This document shows positions 34,281 to 46,017 of a stretch of DNA of 64,000 nucleotides, one piece after another. The notes beneath the pieces were generated by a model. The model had not been told where the DNA came from, did no database searches, and saw only the letters and a program-made list of their open reading frames with translations. The stretch is from Arctopsyche grandis. Taxonomy: Eukaryota; Arthropoda; Insecta; Trichoptera; Hydropsychidae. The stretch is taken from NCBI RefSeq assembly GCF_051622035.1, contig NC_135360.1, forward strand, positions 4,340,001-4,404,000, in the 5' to 3' direction. Numbering within the stretch: the first letter of the stretch is position 1; every line of letters starts with the position of its first letter. Position numbers and translations under genes: made by a program.

Positions 34281-34784
34281 TTAATACAAGTCGGAGGTAT
34301 GCGTGTAGTTCCAACATATTTAAAATTGTAACACTACGTCCTCCTCATCGTTCCTTCAGTTGGCAGCAATGTCAATGGCTAGGTTGACATCCTGCTACCC
34401 CCACTCCCCGAAAGTAGCGCCCAGACACACGCGAGAAGAAACGGTCTCGTGCCATCGGAATTTCTTCGGAGACGGTCGAGCTCAGATCTCCCGTCCCAGA
34501 CGCCTCTCTGGTCACCAGACCTTCAAGAGACACAGTCGTGTGTCTCCATACATCCCAAGAGCCGAACGGTCCACGTGCGGTTAAGGCGAGTAGTGACTCT
34601 ACAGTTCTTGGATCTCCCACCCTCTCCATACGCCACTGTTTACGAAACAGCCAGAAGTCGCCTACATAGAGGAAACACCATGTGACCGGGTCTCCAGCTT
34701 TTCTGTCGCTAGCACGTACAGCTGGCTGCGATTCGACGACGACTTGCATAGAACCATGAGAACTCCTACGACATATAACGACAC
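34281..34784. other. GC-richer unassigned block
   Basis: 34330-34780 is GC-richer than its surroundings, has open frames on both strands, and no recognised domain. It may be part of a mobile element. Confidence 0.3.
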
Positions 34785-35556
34785 TATAGGACGGGTTAAA
34801 GGTTTCGACCGTTTCCCGGCCTATGGAAACTCAGTTGAGTTTGAAAGAGCATCGTTTTTTTTTTTTGTTCAATTGTTACAATGGTTATTGTATGTACGAA
34901 GAGGTTGAGCGTCGGATAAATGAGCTGGTTGAACTCCAGAGGTTCACTCTGGTGTTGGGAGCTATTGCGTCGCTTTATATACGTTCTGGCTTGAAGCGTG
35001 CCGCGTGCAGATGCTTTGTCTTCGTTTCCAGGATACGTGTTGGCCTATTTTCGAGGCGCGTGCTTTATAGCTGTGGGGTCAGCGCCATGATGTCGTTCGT
35101 TTAAGAATGTAGTCGTGCCACGCGTAAACGACTGTCACGTGTTTACGTGTGCCACGTGTTATGTCTTTCAGGCGGTTTGGTGATTACTGGTCACAAAGTC
35201 ACTAAAATCTCTATAACGGAACATCTGGCAGCCGAAAAGTCCATCATACTAACGATAACTATCATAGTAACGAGAACTTGAGTGCTAAATATTGTGTATT
35301 CGCGATTTTCATGGCAAAAATTGTCTTTGTGACCACCCCAATGTGACGAATAGTCCAATTACCCTTTCAGGCATGTGTTGCGGTTGCCTGATGACATCAC
35401 TGTTGGGTTTCGTTCGTTTTACGATCGAGCGATGAACTCTTTCTTCTGGAATGGTCGAAGGGGACGTTGCCCTTGAGTTATGCATGTTTCTGCAGGATCG
35501 ATGATGAGATCACTGGTTTTGATTCGTAATAGCACAAATCGTGCTATATTCCTACA
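34785..35556 (-). mobile_element. Solo LTR with nested MITE
   Basis: Begins TATAGGACGGG and ends ATATTCCTACA (reverse of TGTAGGAATAT). Exact ACAC duplication at 34781-34784 and 35557-35560. Same family as 22519-23034. An M1 MITE (35174-35363) sits inside, so the LTR is older than that MITE. Confidence 0.75.
35174..35363 (+). mobile_element. Mutator-like MITE, family M1, 190 bp
   Basis: Exact 9-bp duplication CTTTCAGGC at 35165-35173 and 35364-35372. Starts GGTTTGGTGATTACTGG, ends CCAATTACC. It lacks about 14 bases near its left end compared with the 204-bp copies. Confidence 0.9.
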
Positions 35557-35649
35557 ACACATTCCAGGTCAGCCCACGGTTTCCCTTTAGAACGTGTTCC
35601 TGGAGGATACCGGTCCAGGGGGTCTGGACCCCCCCCCTTGGCGGAGTGC

Positions 35650-36316
35650 AGTCGGCAGCAAAATATCCCACTCCTGTCGCAATTGATCGTTTGTACCATT
35701 TTTGGATAGTTTTCTATCCCAAATCCATGACAGATTTTTAGGACGTAAACATATACTTGAAAATTTCCAATGTTTGCTTCCTGATGGAAAAAGCTCTCAA
35801 ACATCAAGTGTTTTAAAAAATAAGATAAAGACTTCGAGGGAAATTTACAACCAAGATATATTTTGTGGGCCTTGCGTTCTAACTGGAGAGTTGGAAATGT
35901 GGTGGTACTAGTGAAAATCGACCAAAAAACGCACTAGCTGCAATTGCAATTTGCAATCCTTCAATATTTACATACTTCTAAAAATTCTAGCAACACTTCC
36001 GGTGACAACAGCCACACTACGATGACTAAAAACATATGTAAGAATAAATGGACTTGCTTTATTAGATATTCATAGGGATATAAATTTTAGTGCAGAAAAA
36101 ATATTAGATAAATACGCGAAGATTGGATCTGTGAATTTCGTACTTTTTTAAAGTATTCATTATTTTTATTTTATTTGAATTTTGTTCATACCATATGTTT
36201 ATTACGTATTTACTTTATTTTTATATGTTGTGATTTTATATTAATTAAATATAAATTATCTTGCCTTTTTTCCTGTCAAAACCCCCCCCTTGACAAAATC
36301 CTGGCTACGCCACTGC
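35650..36316 (+). mobile_element. hAT transposon relic, 3' part
   Basis: The + strand reads FLSQIHDRFLGRKHILENF, then farther on CNPSIF, VTTAT, NGLALLDIHRDINFSAEKILDKYAK in broken frames, the C-terminal pattern of hAT transposases of the DUF4371 type. It ends with CCTGGCTACGCCACTG at 36301-36316, a classical hAT terminus. Downstream to 36690 there is no gene. Confidence 0.65.
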
Positions 36317-36738
36317 TTGCACGTCCCAACGTGGGAGCCATTTCATCACAATTTAATAACTTTTTTTTTAAATATTCATATTTTTAATTTATTGCGATCC
36401 GAATTGCGATATTTTACCGAGTGCACAAGTATGTGCACACAGGCCACTAGTTATTGAATAAAAAAAATAAACATAAATAAATGCGAGATTGGTGTCGGTT
36501 TTTGTCGGTCAGATACAATTTTTATTAACGACTTCGACTTCACTGAAAAAAAGCCACTACCTGGTTATCAAATAAAAATTAATTTATATTTTGTCAGTTA
36601 ATACATATTTTCACCTATCTGGCTGGAAAGACAAGCAGAGTTCGTATCTGTCAGAATGTCAACTCGAAAATTTTATCAGTATTAGTTATCAACATTCTAC
36701 GTCTCGTTGTCTTCAACATTTTATGGCTCCATTCTAAT

Positions 36739-36945
<207 letters not shown>

Positions 36946-36967
36946 ATTAAATATAATAGCGAATAAA

Positions 36968-39900
36968 ATGAACGTGGTCAATGATGAAATAGATATACAA
37001 CATGCGTTGCACGTGTTGGGCCAAATGTATAATTTTTACAAAGAAAATGTACTTTGTAATGTTGACTTGGTTGTTGGGAAGAACAGGTAGTCATTTTAGA
37101 ATATGTCTCGTGTATATAATTAATTGAAATGTATGCCTAGTAGCTTCACAAAATTGGCCACTTTCTAGATTTCCCGTCCACAGGCTGATCATGATAAGCA
37201 ACAGTGATTATTTGAAAGAACGTTTAGTAGATACTTCAAACGAAATTGTCTTGGAGAATAGTGATGATTTTCTTCCGAACACTGTGAAGAGAGCACTTCA
37301 ATATTTCTACACAGGCAGACTCGGTGAGAACTTTGAACTGTTAATAAAGTTCGTTCGTTTTATATTATTTTAATATAAGGTGACCGTTTTTATCCAAATT
37401 CAAAACCAGGACATTTGCTCCAAAAATACTTCGATTGTTTAAAACGAAGATTAAAGTATCATGGACTCACATTTATGATAAAATGAATTTATTTTCTTGA
37501 ATGCTCTTATAAAATTCTACACAAGACTGGTTACAATTATACTAAGTGATTAGCAAACATTTAATGGTTTCAACATTCAATTTAGTTTTATCATTGGACT
37601 ACATATGTATATATTATTCGTGAAAGTAAAAAATCCTTCGGCTGGTGCAATTGTTCCTGATAAATATAGCGAACAAGCCCTGTATGCGGCACCTTTTTCG
37701 CGTATTTGGCAATTGAGTTTCCGACCTTAAATACAGATTTTAATATTTTCTCAAGTAACCAGATATGTTAATTAATAAATAAAGTATTATTTTAAACAGT
37801 AAAATACATAATATATCTCGTAGTTTTGGCTTAATTGTCAAATAATCATTCTTCATACAATTGAGACGTATCGTCGCCATTGTTCAACAGACGTGACGTC
37901 ACATAAACGGGGTTTCAGTATGGTTCCACAAAAAAATAATTTTGACTGGTATATATTCATTTTAAGCAAATTGAATAGATGGCATTCAACTCTCAGTAAT
38001 ATATTCAACCAATTTTGTACCTTAAAACAGTTGAAATAGGCGCATATAAGGCTCAAAATCCAGTGCAAAGTTCAGAAATTCTATGGAAGACAGCCGCGCT
38101 ACAGACTTGTCGCGCAAAGCTTCCATAGAAGACGGCTGCGGGTAAACGGTTAATTTGCCAAAATTTTTGTAGGTAACATAATTTTCGCCGAAGACTTTGT
38201 ATCTTTATCCATCTAGATAAAAAATTCTATTACATAAATAAATGTACTGGTTTTATCTCACGACTTACCATCAGGACAGATACCAAAAAAAAACAGTACT
38301 CTCCTGGTTAAAATCAGTACGAATGGTCACCTTATTTTAATACTATGATTCTGTATGACGACAATCACATTGACAGATTTGGATCCACGACAGGCCGTGG
38401 ACTTGATAAAATTCTCAAAAACTATTCAGTCCCAAAAACTTGAAGACTATTGTTTGTCTTACTTGGAAGGAGCACTGAACACTAAAAACTTCTTATTAAT
38501 TGGAGAATTTGCTGAGCATTGTGGGTATTCGCAATTGCTTGAAAAAACGAAGACTTACACAATAGACAATTTTGTTGACGTAAATATTCAAGTTATATTA
38601 TAAATTTTGAATATATATTTTTTTAATATTCATGAAATATTGTTTGCATTTTAGTTAATTCAAGGCAAAGCCTTTCTCAATATGAACAATGAACAACTGG
38701 AGGAGTTGCTGCAGTCTCATGATCTAAATGTCACCACAGAAGAGCAAGTGTTTCAAGGCTTGAAGCTGTGGGTTCAAAATGACTGGGACAATCGGAAGAA
38801 GCATTTAGATATCTTATTTAAATTTATTAGATTTCCTCTACTGCCTCTTAAGGTCTGTATTATTACTGTTTTTAAGTGATTTTTACTTAAACTTCCTTTC
38901 GTTTTTACTTTATCTATGTACGTAGTAACAATAAATGAAGTTTTGTGATCATGCGAAAATTCGAACTCTAGATTTTGACTGATTCGAACTGAGACTCGAT
39001 CACTGATCACGTTTTCTTGATCTAGAAAAAGTGTCTGTGTGTGTGTCAGCGTACATATGTGTTTTGGGAATTTTTTGAACATCGTTAGTCCTATCGAACT
39101 AAAACTTAGTATCGGTTACTGAAATGGCGTAATTTTTAAGTTGACTAAGTTTTTTTGGGTTTTTAAATTCAAAGTATCTCCCAAACCACTAACCGAATCA
39201 GACTGAATTTTTTACATGTAATAGAAATTATAAATTTTATACCTTAACACTTTGAATATTTATACCTGAATCGGAAGCACTACTTTTACTCTAGAGAATC
39301 GAGATTTTTTATGTTTTTCTCAGAAACCTTTTGGTTTATTGAACTGAAATTTCATATCTATAAGTTTAAGCATAATACTAAGTTATGTATAATATTTTGG
39401 TAAGCATCCGTCAACCGGAAGTTGCAGTTTACCCTTGTTAGATTTTTCTTTCACTATTTTTTTCGACCCCTTTAACATGTGTGCTCTTCACGAAAAAATT
39501 CAAGTATAGGAAGTGGGATTTTTTCCTCTTAGAAAAGTCAAAAATGTTTTGACCACTATTCTTTCCACACCCCTGAACGTATCAAGCTGAAAATTTGTAT
39601 TCTTTATGTACTAAATTGAAGCTGATTGTTTTTTGTTTTGGTCTTGGTCAGAATTTGTAAACCGGAGGTAGTATTTTTTTTAAAACAATATTTTATTATT
39701 TTATTTTGTCCTTATTAATTATTTTTATTTTCTTGATATTTAATGTGTATAATAATTAGTGATTTTAAGTAATAAAAAAAATTCTAACAAAATCCAACAA
39801 CAATGACAAAAGTAGAACTTTTGTCTTGTGTAAGTTTCCCTACATTTGCGCTCAATTTGTATCAAAATGCTCTCTCAAGTCATGGGTTCGATTTTTTTTA

Positions 39901-42900
39901 TTTTCATTTTAATGTTTCATTATTCAAATTTTGTTAAACATGTATTTTTCGACAAAATAAATTTAAAAAGGTAGTTCATTGATTAATTTAATATTTTTTC
40001 AGTTCATCTTTGACGAAGTGAAACCTCTCTGTTATGACTCTGTGTGCTGCTACCAATTATTGTGGGACTTATTTGAATGGCACAATAATCCAGAAAAGAG
40101 ACCACATATACCATTTTTGAATTTAAACCCCAGAAGGAGCTCACAAACTATTTTGATTATAGGCGGTCATTCCCCGCAAGTATGTACATATATGTTCATA
40201 TGTTTTTATTTTATTAAATATATATGTAAATATTTATATCTGAATATGTTCTGTAACCCTCAGACCGGTCTCCGTGACGAGACAGAATGTTAAATTACAG
40301 AAAACGCAAATATCCGAAGGCAAAGATCGAAAATCGAAAGTCGAAAGATCAAAAAAAAAATGGTGCATGGTAAACGGTACATACTCACTTAATTTGCGCG
40401 AGCAGGATATAACAGGAACAAGAGGAACAGGCTTTTCCTCCCGTATTAATGTGCGCGCGCAGAATACGGGAGGAAAAGTTCCTCTTGTTCCTGTTGTATC
40501 CTGCTCGCGCAAATTAAGTGAGTATGTACCGTTTACCATGCACCATTTTTTTTTGTTCTTTCGACTTAAGATCTTTCGATTTTCGAACTTTGCGTAATTT
40601 AACATTCTGTCTCATCACGTAGACCCCCCTCAGACATAGAGATTAATATGTTTATATACATATAATAGTGCTATTATATATGTAAAATATATACGTATTT
40701 ACGAGTACATATAGGCAGTGGCAGCTCGTGTATAGAAACTGCGGCGCTGCAGCATCCCCAGAAAAATTACAAAAAAATCGCATTTACAACTTGTATTTAG
40801 ATATATTTGACATACTGATTAATAATGATTATGTCAAATATCTAATCATTCTTATTTAAATTATATTCACAAGTTGTAAATGTATACAAATGTGAATTTT
40901 GTATTTTTTGTGGGGGTGCTGCAGCGCTGCAGTTCCTATGCACGAGCCGCCACTGCATATAGGATATATTTACGAGGGCGAGGGTGTATATAGGATACAA
41001 TACATACATATATACATTTTTTTTGATTTTATGTTTCAGGTTGCCAGTGAAATTCAAATTTGTAATGGACTTCTAGGTAAAAAGTGGTCCACACTTTACA
41101 ATATAAAAAAAAACTTATACAATTTTGCAGCTGCTCTATTGGACAATAATAAACTGATAATATTAGGCGGTGTGAAAGATCACAATCAACCTCAACAATC
41201 AACATCACAAGCAACCCCTGTTCTTTTCTCAAACTCTGGTCTTTTCGCAAAACAAACTGCCTTTTCCCAAAACAATCAGCCAACCCATACCTTCGCCACA
41301 CCTTCCTTTACCTTTGGTTCAAAACTTTCTAATGTAGAACCACAACTTACAAACGAGGTACTATAATATTTACGAGTATTAATAATTACTGCAAATACAT
41401 ATTACAATGACGATTATACCCATTTCTAAAAATTGTCCCCCTCATATTATAATTTTTTGTAATTTAATACGCTACCCCCCGCTATAAATATACTCAGAGA
41501 TTCATACTTAATAAACCAATCTACATTTCATATACATATAATATATTCCTTCTATTGTATTGCTCAATGCTGAGCGTCGTGGTCAATCCTGTTATCTGAA
41601 ATTCGGTAGACAATCGGCTTCCACTTCTCCCGGTCTTGTACCACGCTATGATAATGCGGTATTTAGGGAAGGTCCCATCACTTATTTGATTTAATCTGAC
41701 CATCTTGTGGTTCACCATCCTCTCGCTCGCCTTCACTCTAGTGTTCCGGGGACTACCAGCTTCTCGAGGCTCTTCACATTCTTCGTTGCAATATGGCCAA
41801 AGTAGGATAAAATCCTTTTTCTACATGTTGTGGAGAGTCTCTCTGAGACTGTCAGTTTTTTGAGGATAGAGACGTTCGGTACCAAAAGCATCTACCTTTG
41901 ACACCACATTTCGAAAGCACCTAACATATCCCTCTTTTTAAATGTCTTGATATGTCTTGACTCCATATAATGCAATGGATATCACCAGAAGTTGTGAGAG
42001 ACGATTTGATAGTTTCACAATTAATATTTGGTGATCTATGCATGCAATCAGCTGCACCAGGTTAATGAGTAATAGTGTTAGTATTAATATTCTGGTGATT
42101 CCTTTTCAATTGAGGACATTTGCCATTCATTGTTTCGGAACGAAAACTGTCCCATTTAACACTGGAACGAAAACTGTCCTATCGTTGAATCCATGAATTC
42201 ATTTGTAAGGCAGGGAAGGTATGTTGACCGTATCCCAGCCTAACGAAACACATGTTGTGTAGTTTGGAAGAGGATCGTTTATTTTTGTTCAATTGTTACA
42301 ATGGTTATTGTATGTACGAAGAGGTTGAGCTTCGGTTGAAGTGAGCTGGTTGAACTCCAGAGGTTCACTCTGGTGTTGGGAGCTGGTGCGTCGCTTTGTA
42401 TACGTTCTGGCTTGAAGCGTGCCGCGTGCAGATGCTTTGTCTTCGTTTCCAGGACACGTGTTGACCTGTTTTCGAGGCACGTGTCTTTGGTACACGTGTG
42501 GTTTATAGCTATGGGGTCAGCGCCAGGACGTCGTTCGTTTGAGAATGGGGTAGTGTGCCAAGCGTAAACGACTTTTCAGGACATGTGTCGCGGTTGCCTG
42601 ATGACATCACTGTTGGGTTTCGTTCGTTTTACGATCGAGCGATGAACTCTTTCTTCTGTAATGGTGGAAGGGGACGTTGCCCTTGAGTTATGCATGTTTG
42701 TACAGGATCGATGATGAGATCACTGGTTTTGATTCGTAATAGCACAAGTCGTGCTAGATTCCTACACATTTCTCTCATTTTCACCATCCATGTCTTGACT
42801 AAATACAATTAAACCAAAGATTGCGCCAAACAGATTTTCATTTTATTCATTACAAAACGTTTTCTTCAAATCTGTGGCAGACTGATCATCGTTGCTTTCG

Positions 42901-44891
42901 CCATTCTTATTCTTCTGCACATATCCTCCTTCCCTTGAGCTTAAAACACCTACGTAAATAAAATCGTTGACTTTCTCATGGTTTTTTATAGAATTGGACT
43001 TTATGAGAAACTCTAATGTGTCAATGAAGAGGATTATACTTTTTATATGAAAATCTATTTCACACAAAACGTCTAAATGTTGATTTGCATTTTTTAAGAA
43101 TTCTTCAGGTGTCATGTATTTCATATTGGGTGCATTGCTAAAGGGTGGGTGAATAGTCATCGGTGCAATCGTCATAAAAAAGCCCACTTTTGCTTTGAAC
43201 CTTAGCCTAAGTCTAATCATAGTATCGCCAAATCGTCACTACGAACAATATCACATGTATCTACATATAATATTTATATTGTACAGGTATGCAGTTTGGA
43301 TCTAGCCACAAAAGATTTGACAGAACTTAAGCCAATGCAACAACAAAAGTATTTGTTTGCAACTGCCGTTATGAATGACCAGGTTTTCGTAATAGGAGGA
43401 TTGAGTGAAATTTACAAAAACTATAAATTTGGTTCATTTCAAAATTTTGTTTCACCACAAGGACACGGTGCTAATAAACCACTGAGAAGTGTAGAAAGGT
43501 CGATTTTTACGTATAATGGCTTTTACACAATATCTATATTATTTTAATAACTATCTTATATACAATAATCAAAATATGCATAATTTTTTTTTGCATTCTC
43601 TTAATTAAAGGTACAATATCGTTATGAATTCTTGGACAAGTGTTGCATCTATGCTGGCAGAACGTTATCACCATGAGGCAGTAGTATTAGATGGAAACAT
43701 ATATGTCATTGGAGGGTCCGACGGAAACACAGTCTTGAATACGATGGAAATATACATTACAAAACGAAATGAATGGAAATTAGCTCCACCAATGACGGTG
43801 CAAAGATCTGAATTTGCTGTAAATATTAGCGTTTTTTTTTTCTTCTGATATTATATACATATGTATGTATATAACTAGTGTTGTGCCTGTTGATTTCAAT
43901 AGGTGGTTTTGGAAAGGAATTGATACACGAATTAAAATAAAGTTATATGTTATATATATATAATAAATATATTGTAAGGTAGCTTATAGGCGCGCGCGCG
44001 CACATATTATATTAATCGTAAAAAGTTGAGTGCGCGCATTACACGATCACCGATCCAACCCGTTCGAAATGATTCGAATGAATGTGTGTTCGTGTGTCTT
44101 CGTGGATGTGTGTATATGTTTACGCTCTCGTCGCTGACGTCACCCATCGCTCGGCCTGACGTCACCAATCGCTCGGCCTGACGTCACCCATCGCTCGGCG
44201 TGGACAATCGTCACTTGACAACAATATAACGCCTAAAGCCACTTCTATTATTATAACATTTCTCTGGTTTATGCTGTTTATATTACAAATACTGAGCGAA
44301 GCCGGGTAAAACAACTGGTTAAATATATTTAAAAGGTATTTGGAATAAAAAATACGACCGCGTGCGGATCAAACACGATGATATTACATGGGGCACAACA
44401 CTAGCTATTTATAACCATCGTTATATGTACATTTGGCAAAACAAAATGATCGTTACATGTAATTTGTTTCACTTTGTAGGCTGTTGCATTAGGTGGCTAC
44501 ATCTATGCTATTGGTGGTATAAATGGTATACCACTCGTTTCCGTTGAACGGCTTGACATCAAGGAAAATACTTGGTCGTCCGTTGCCAGTCTTCCCGAAG
44601 CCCGATTTGGACATAGAGCTGTTGTGTGCGATGAAAAAATTATTTGCGTCGGTGAGTCTTTAATATCCCTTATAACATAATGTTTAATTTAAACTTGGCG
44701 TGTGCTGAATCTTTTGTTTTATTTCATTCTAATACTAGGTTTTACATTATTTTTCAGGGGGTAATTTAAACTCTTCTGTGCTAGAATATGATCCCAATAC
44801 AGACACATGGATTCGGAATGGATCTCTATCACAACCGCTACGCAATTTCAATATGATGGTTGTACCAATGCTTCTGCTGAACAAGGATTGA
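36968..44891 (+). CDS. BTB-BACK-Kelch protein, copy 2
   Basis: Ten exons join in frame to 631 codons: 36968-37086, 37169-37323, 38377-38579, 38655-38852, 40003-40179, 41040-41357, 43287-43498, 43611-43818, 44480-44651, 44758-44891. All splice sites are GT-AG. BTB residues about 20-91 ([24 protein letters not shown]), BACK about 92-225, six Kelch blades (IIGGH, ILGGV, VIGGL, VIGGS, AIGGI, CVGG). Two blade loops are enlarged compared with copy 4: exon 6 by about 55 codons rich in S, Q, N and F (includes [12 protein letters not shown] and FTFGSK) and exon 7 by about 19 codons ([11 protein letters not shown]). Introns are long and full of mobile elements. AATAAA near 44956. Probably a Cullin-3 adaptor; substrate unknown. 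Confidence 0.9.
37658..38653 (+). repeat. Donor segment of an inverted duplication
   Basis: This segment, comprising a T1 TTAA element (to 38149, TTAA at 38150-38153), flanking intron, and exon 3 of Kelch copy 2, is repeated in inverted orientation at 60430-61424. Coding differences are about one base in exon 3. Confidence 0.9.
40266..40626. mobile_element. Long foldback MITE, 361 bp
   Basis: Arms of about 165 bases are almost perfectly complementary (GGTCTCCGTGACGAGACAG to CTGTCTCATCACGTAGACC; GGTGCATGGTAAACGGTAC to its complement), with a small GCGCGCGC-containing centre near 40450. Flanked by an exact 9-bp duplication, CCCTCAGAC, at 40257-40265 and 40627-40635, so Mutator-like targeting. 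It lies in intron 5 of Kelch copy 2. Relatives at 50041-50388 and a half copy at 6535-6658. Confidence 0.9.
40716..40955. mobile_element. hAT MITE, 240 bp
   Basis: Ends CAGTGGCAGCTCGTG and CACGAGCCGCCACTG; exact 8-bp duplication CATATAGG at 40708-40715 and 40956-40963. Inverted repeats also include GCGCTGCAGCA. Intron 5 of Kelch copy 2. Confidence 0.9.
41520..41985 (-). mobile_element. LINE C-terminal relic (RTE-like)
   Basis: Minus-strand frames read [51 protein letters not shown] and RLNQISD, the end of an RTE/BovB-like reverse transcriptase ORF, in shifted frames. Located in intron 6 of Kelch copy 2. Confidence 0.6.
42204..42766 (-). mobile_element. Solo LTR
   Basis: Begins TGTAAGGCAGGG, ends GATTCCTACA; CATT duplication at 42200-42203 and 42767-42770. 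Same family as 34785-35556. Intron 6 of Kelch copy 2. Confidence 0.75.
42843..43220 (-). CDS. Intronless 125-codon ORF nested in Kelch copy 2
   Basis: A minus-strand frame starting [15 protein letters not shown], with a second Met at residue 16 and third at 21, a hydrophobic-helical middle ([16 protein letters not shown]) and a charged C terminus. Stop TAA is followed within 3 bases by AATAAA, and an AT-rich TATAAATATT lies about 50 bases upstream of the ATG. I do not recognise the family. It could be a nested gene, a retrocopy of a host gene, or chance; codon content looks more protein-like than other intronic frames. Confidence 0.35.
   Translation of the reverse strand: MIRLRLRFKAKVGFFMTIAPMTIHPPFSNAPNMKYMTPEEFLKNANQHLDVLCEIDFHIKSIILFIDTLEFLIKSNSIKNHEKVNDFIYVGVLSSREGGYVQKNKNGESNDDQSATDLKKTFCNE
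43873..44320. repeat. Dispersed repeat with three CRE-like units
   Basis: Starts AACTAGTGTTGTGCCTG and ends GAAGCCGGGTAAAACAACTGG. At 44135-44200 are three 22-bp direct units, each beginning TGACGTCACC and continuing ATCGCTCGG, so three full CRE palindromes (TGACGTCA). A GCGCGCGCGC run lies at about 43991. Intron 8 of Kelch copy 2. Related left ends at 33174 and 57928. Confidence 0.6.
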
Positions 44892-45327
44892 AACCAGCTT
44901 TTAAATAATAATGTAATGTTTTACATTTAAATCTAAAGAGAACAAAATTAACCTGTAATAAATTGAAAAATATTTTTGTATTTACATACATAATTGTATT
45001 TTTTTACCTGTCTAATTAAACGATATCTTGAAAAAAATACGCATTTTTAAACTAATCAATCGCTTGGCGCTTAAAATTATTAATATTAATTAAGGATGTC
45101 AACTTAATCATTTATGCACACGCTGGTTCTTTTTTAGGCACGCACGCATTTTTCTGGGTTTAAAAACTATGTCCCACATATATTTTATGGAAGAAATAGT
45201 ACAAATACAGTACACTCTCGATTATTCGGGCTAATGCTGGGGAGGGAAGTCACGGATAATTGAAAAATAAAGAAATAATCCGAACCATAAAATTTTTACT
45301 TGGTTTCGAATATAATATCATATTTAC

Positions 45328-45531
45328 GGTTCGGTGATTACTGGTCACAAATTACTCGTCACAAAGTCACTAAAATCTCTATAACGGAACATCTGGCAGC
45401 CGAAAAGTCCATCATACTAACGATAACTATCATAGTAACGAGAACTTGAGTGCCAAATATTGTGTATTCGCGATTTTCATGGCAAAAATTGTCTTTGTGA
45501 CCACCCCGATGTGACGAATAGTCCAATTACC
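45328..45531 (+). mobile_element. Mutator-like MITE, family M1, 204 bp
   Basis: Exact 9-bp duplication CATATTTAC at 45319-45327 and 45532-45540. Nearly identical to 28520-28723. Confidence 0.92.
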
Positions 45532-45849
45532 CATATTTACAACAGAAATTTTTGTTTCATAATTTTAATACTCATTATTTATTAAGAAAAATGCTCATAA
45601 TTAGCAGATAAGTGGTCGTTAGTAGTTATGTGGTACTAGTGTTGTACCGTTTTATAACTAATGTAACCAGTGGTATCTTCTTCACTTGTCGTGTCACTTT
45701 CATTTTCTTCCTCTTGAGATACATCATTCATGCTTTTAAAACCTGGATCACTTAAATCATGATTGAGCCACTCCTCGATGTTTATGAGACTAGAATAATG
45801 TCGAGTATTATATTTTATGTATTATGTTTTTTTTTTGTATATCAAAAAT

Positions 45850-46017
45850 AGTCACGTAACGATTTCCCACATGGACAACTCTCACACGGCACTTGAAATT
45901 CCACCCACCAAGAGTCACTCCCGTGAAATATAACTCTAACAAGAATTCGAGAGCCAGATATTCCGTATTCGCGATTTTCGTGTACGAGATCGCTATGTGC
46001 GAAATTGTCCGTTTCCC
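45850..46017 (-). mobile_element. M1-related MITE, diverged
   Basis: Ends AGTCACGTAACG and GTCCGTTTCCC; flanks ATCAAAAAT and ATCAAGAAT form a 9-bp duplication with one mismatch. Shares CGTATTCGCGATTTTCG with M1. Confidence 0.65.
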
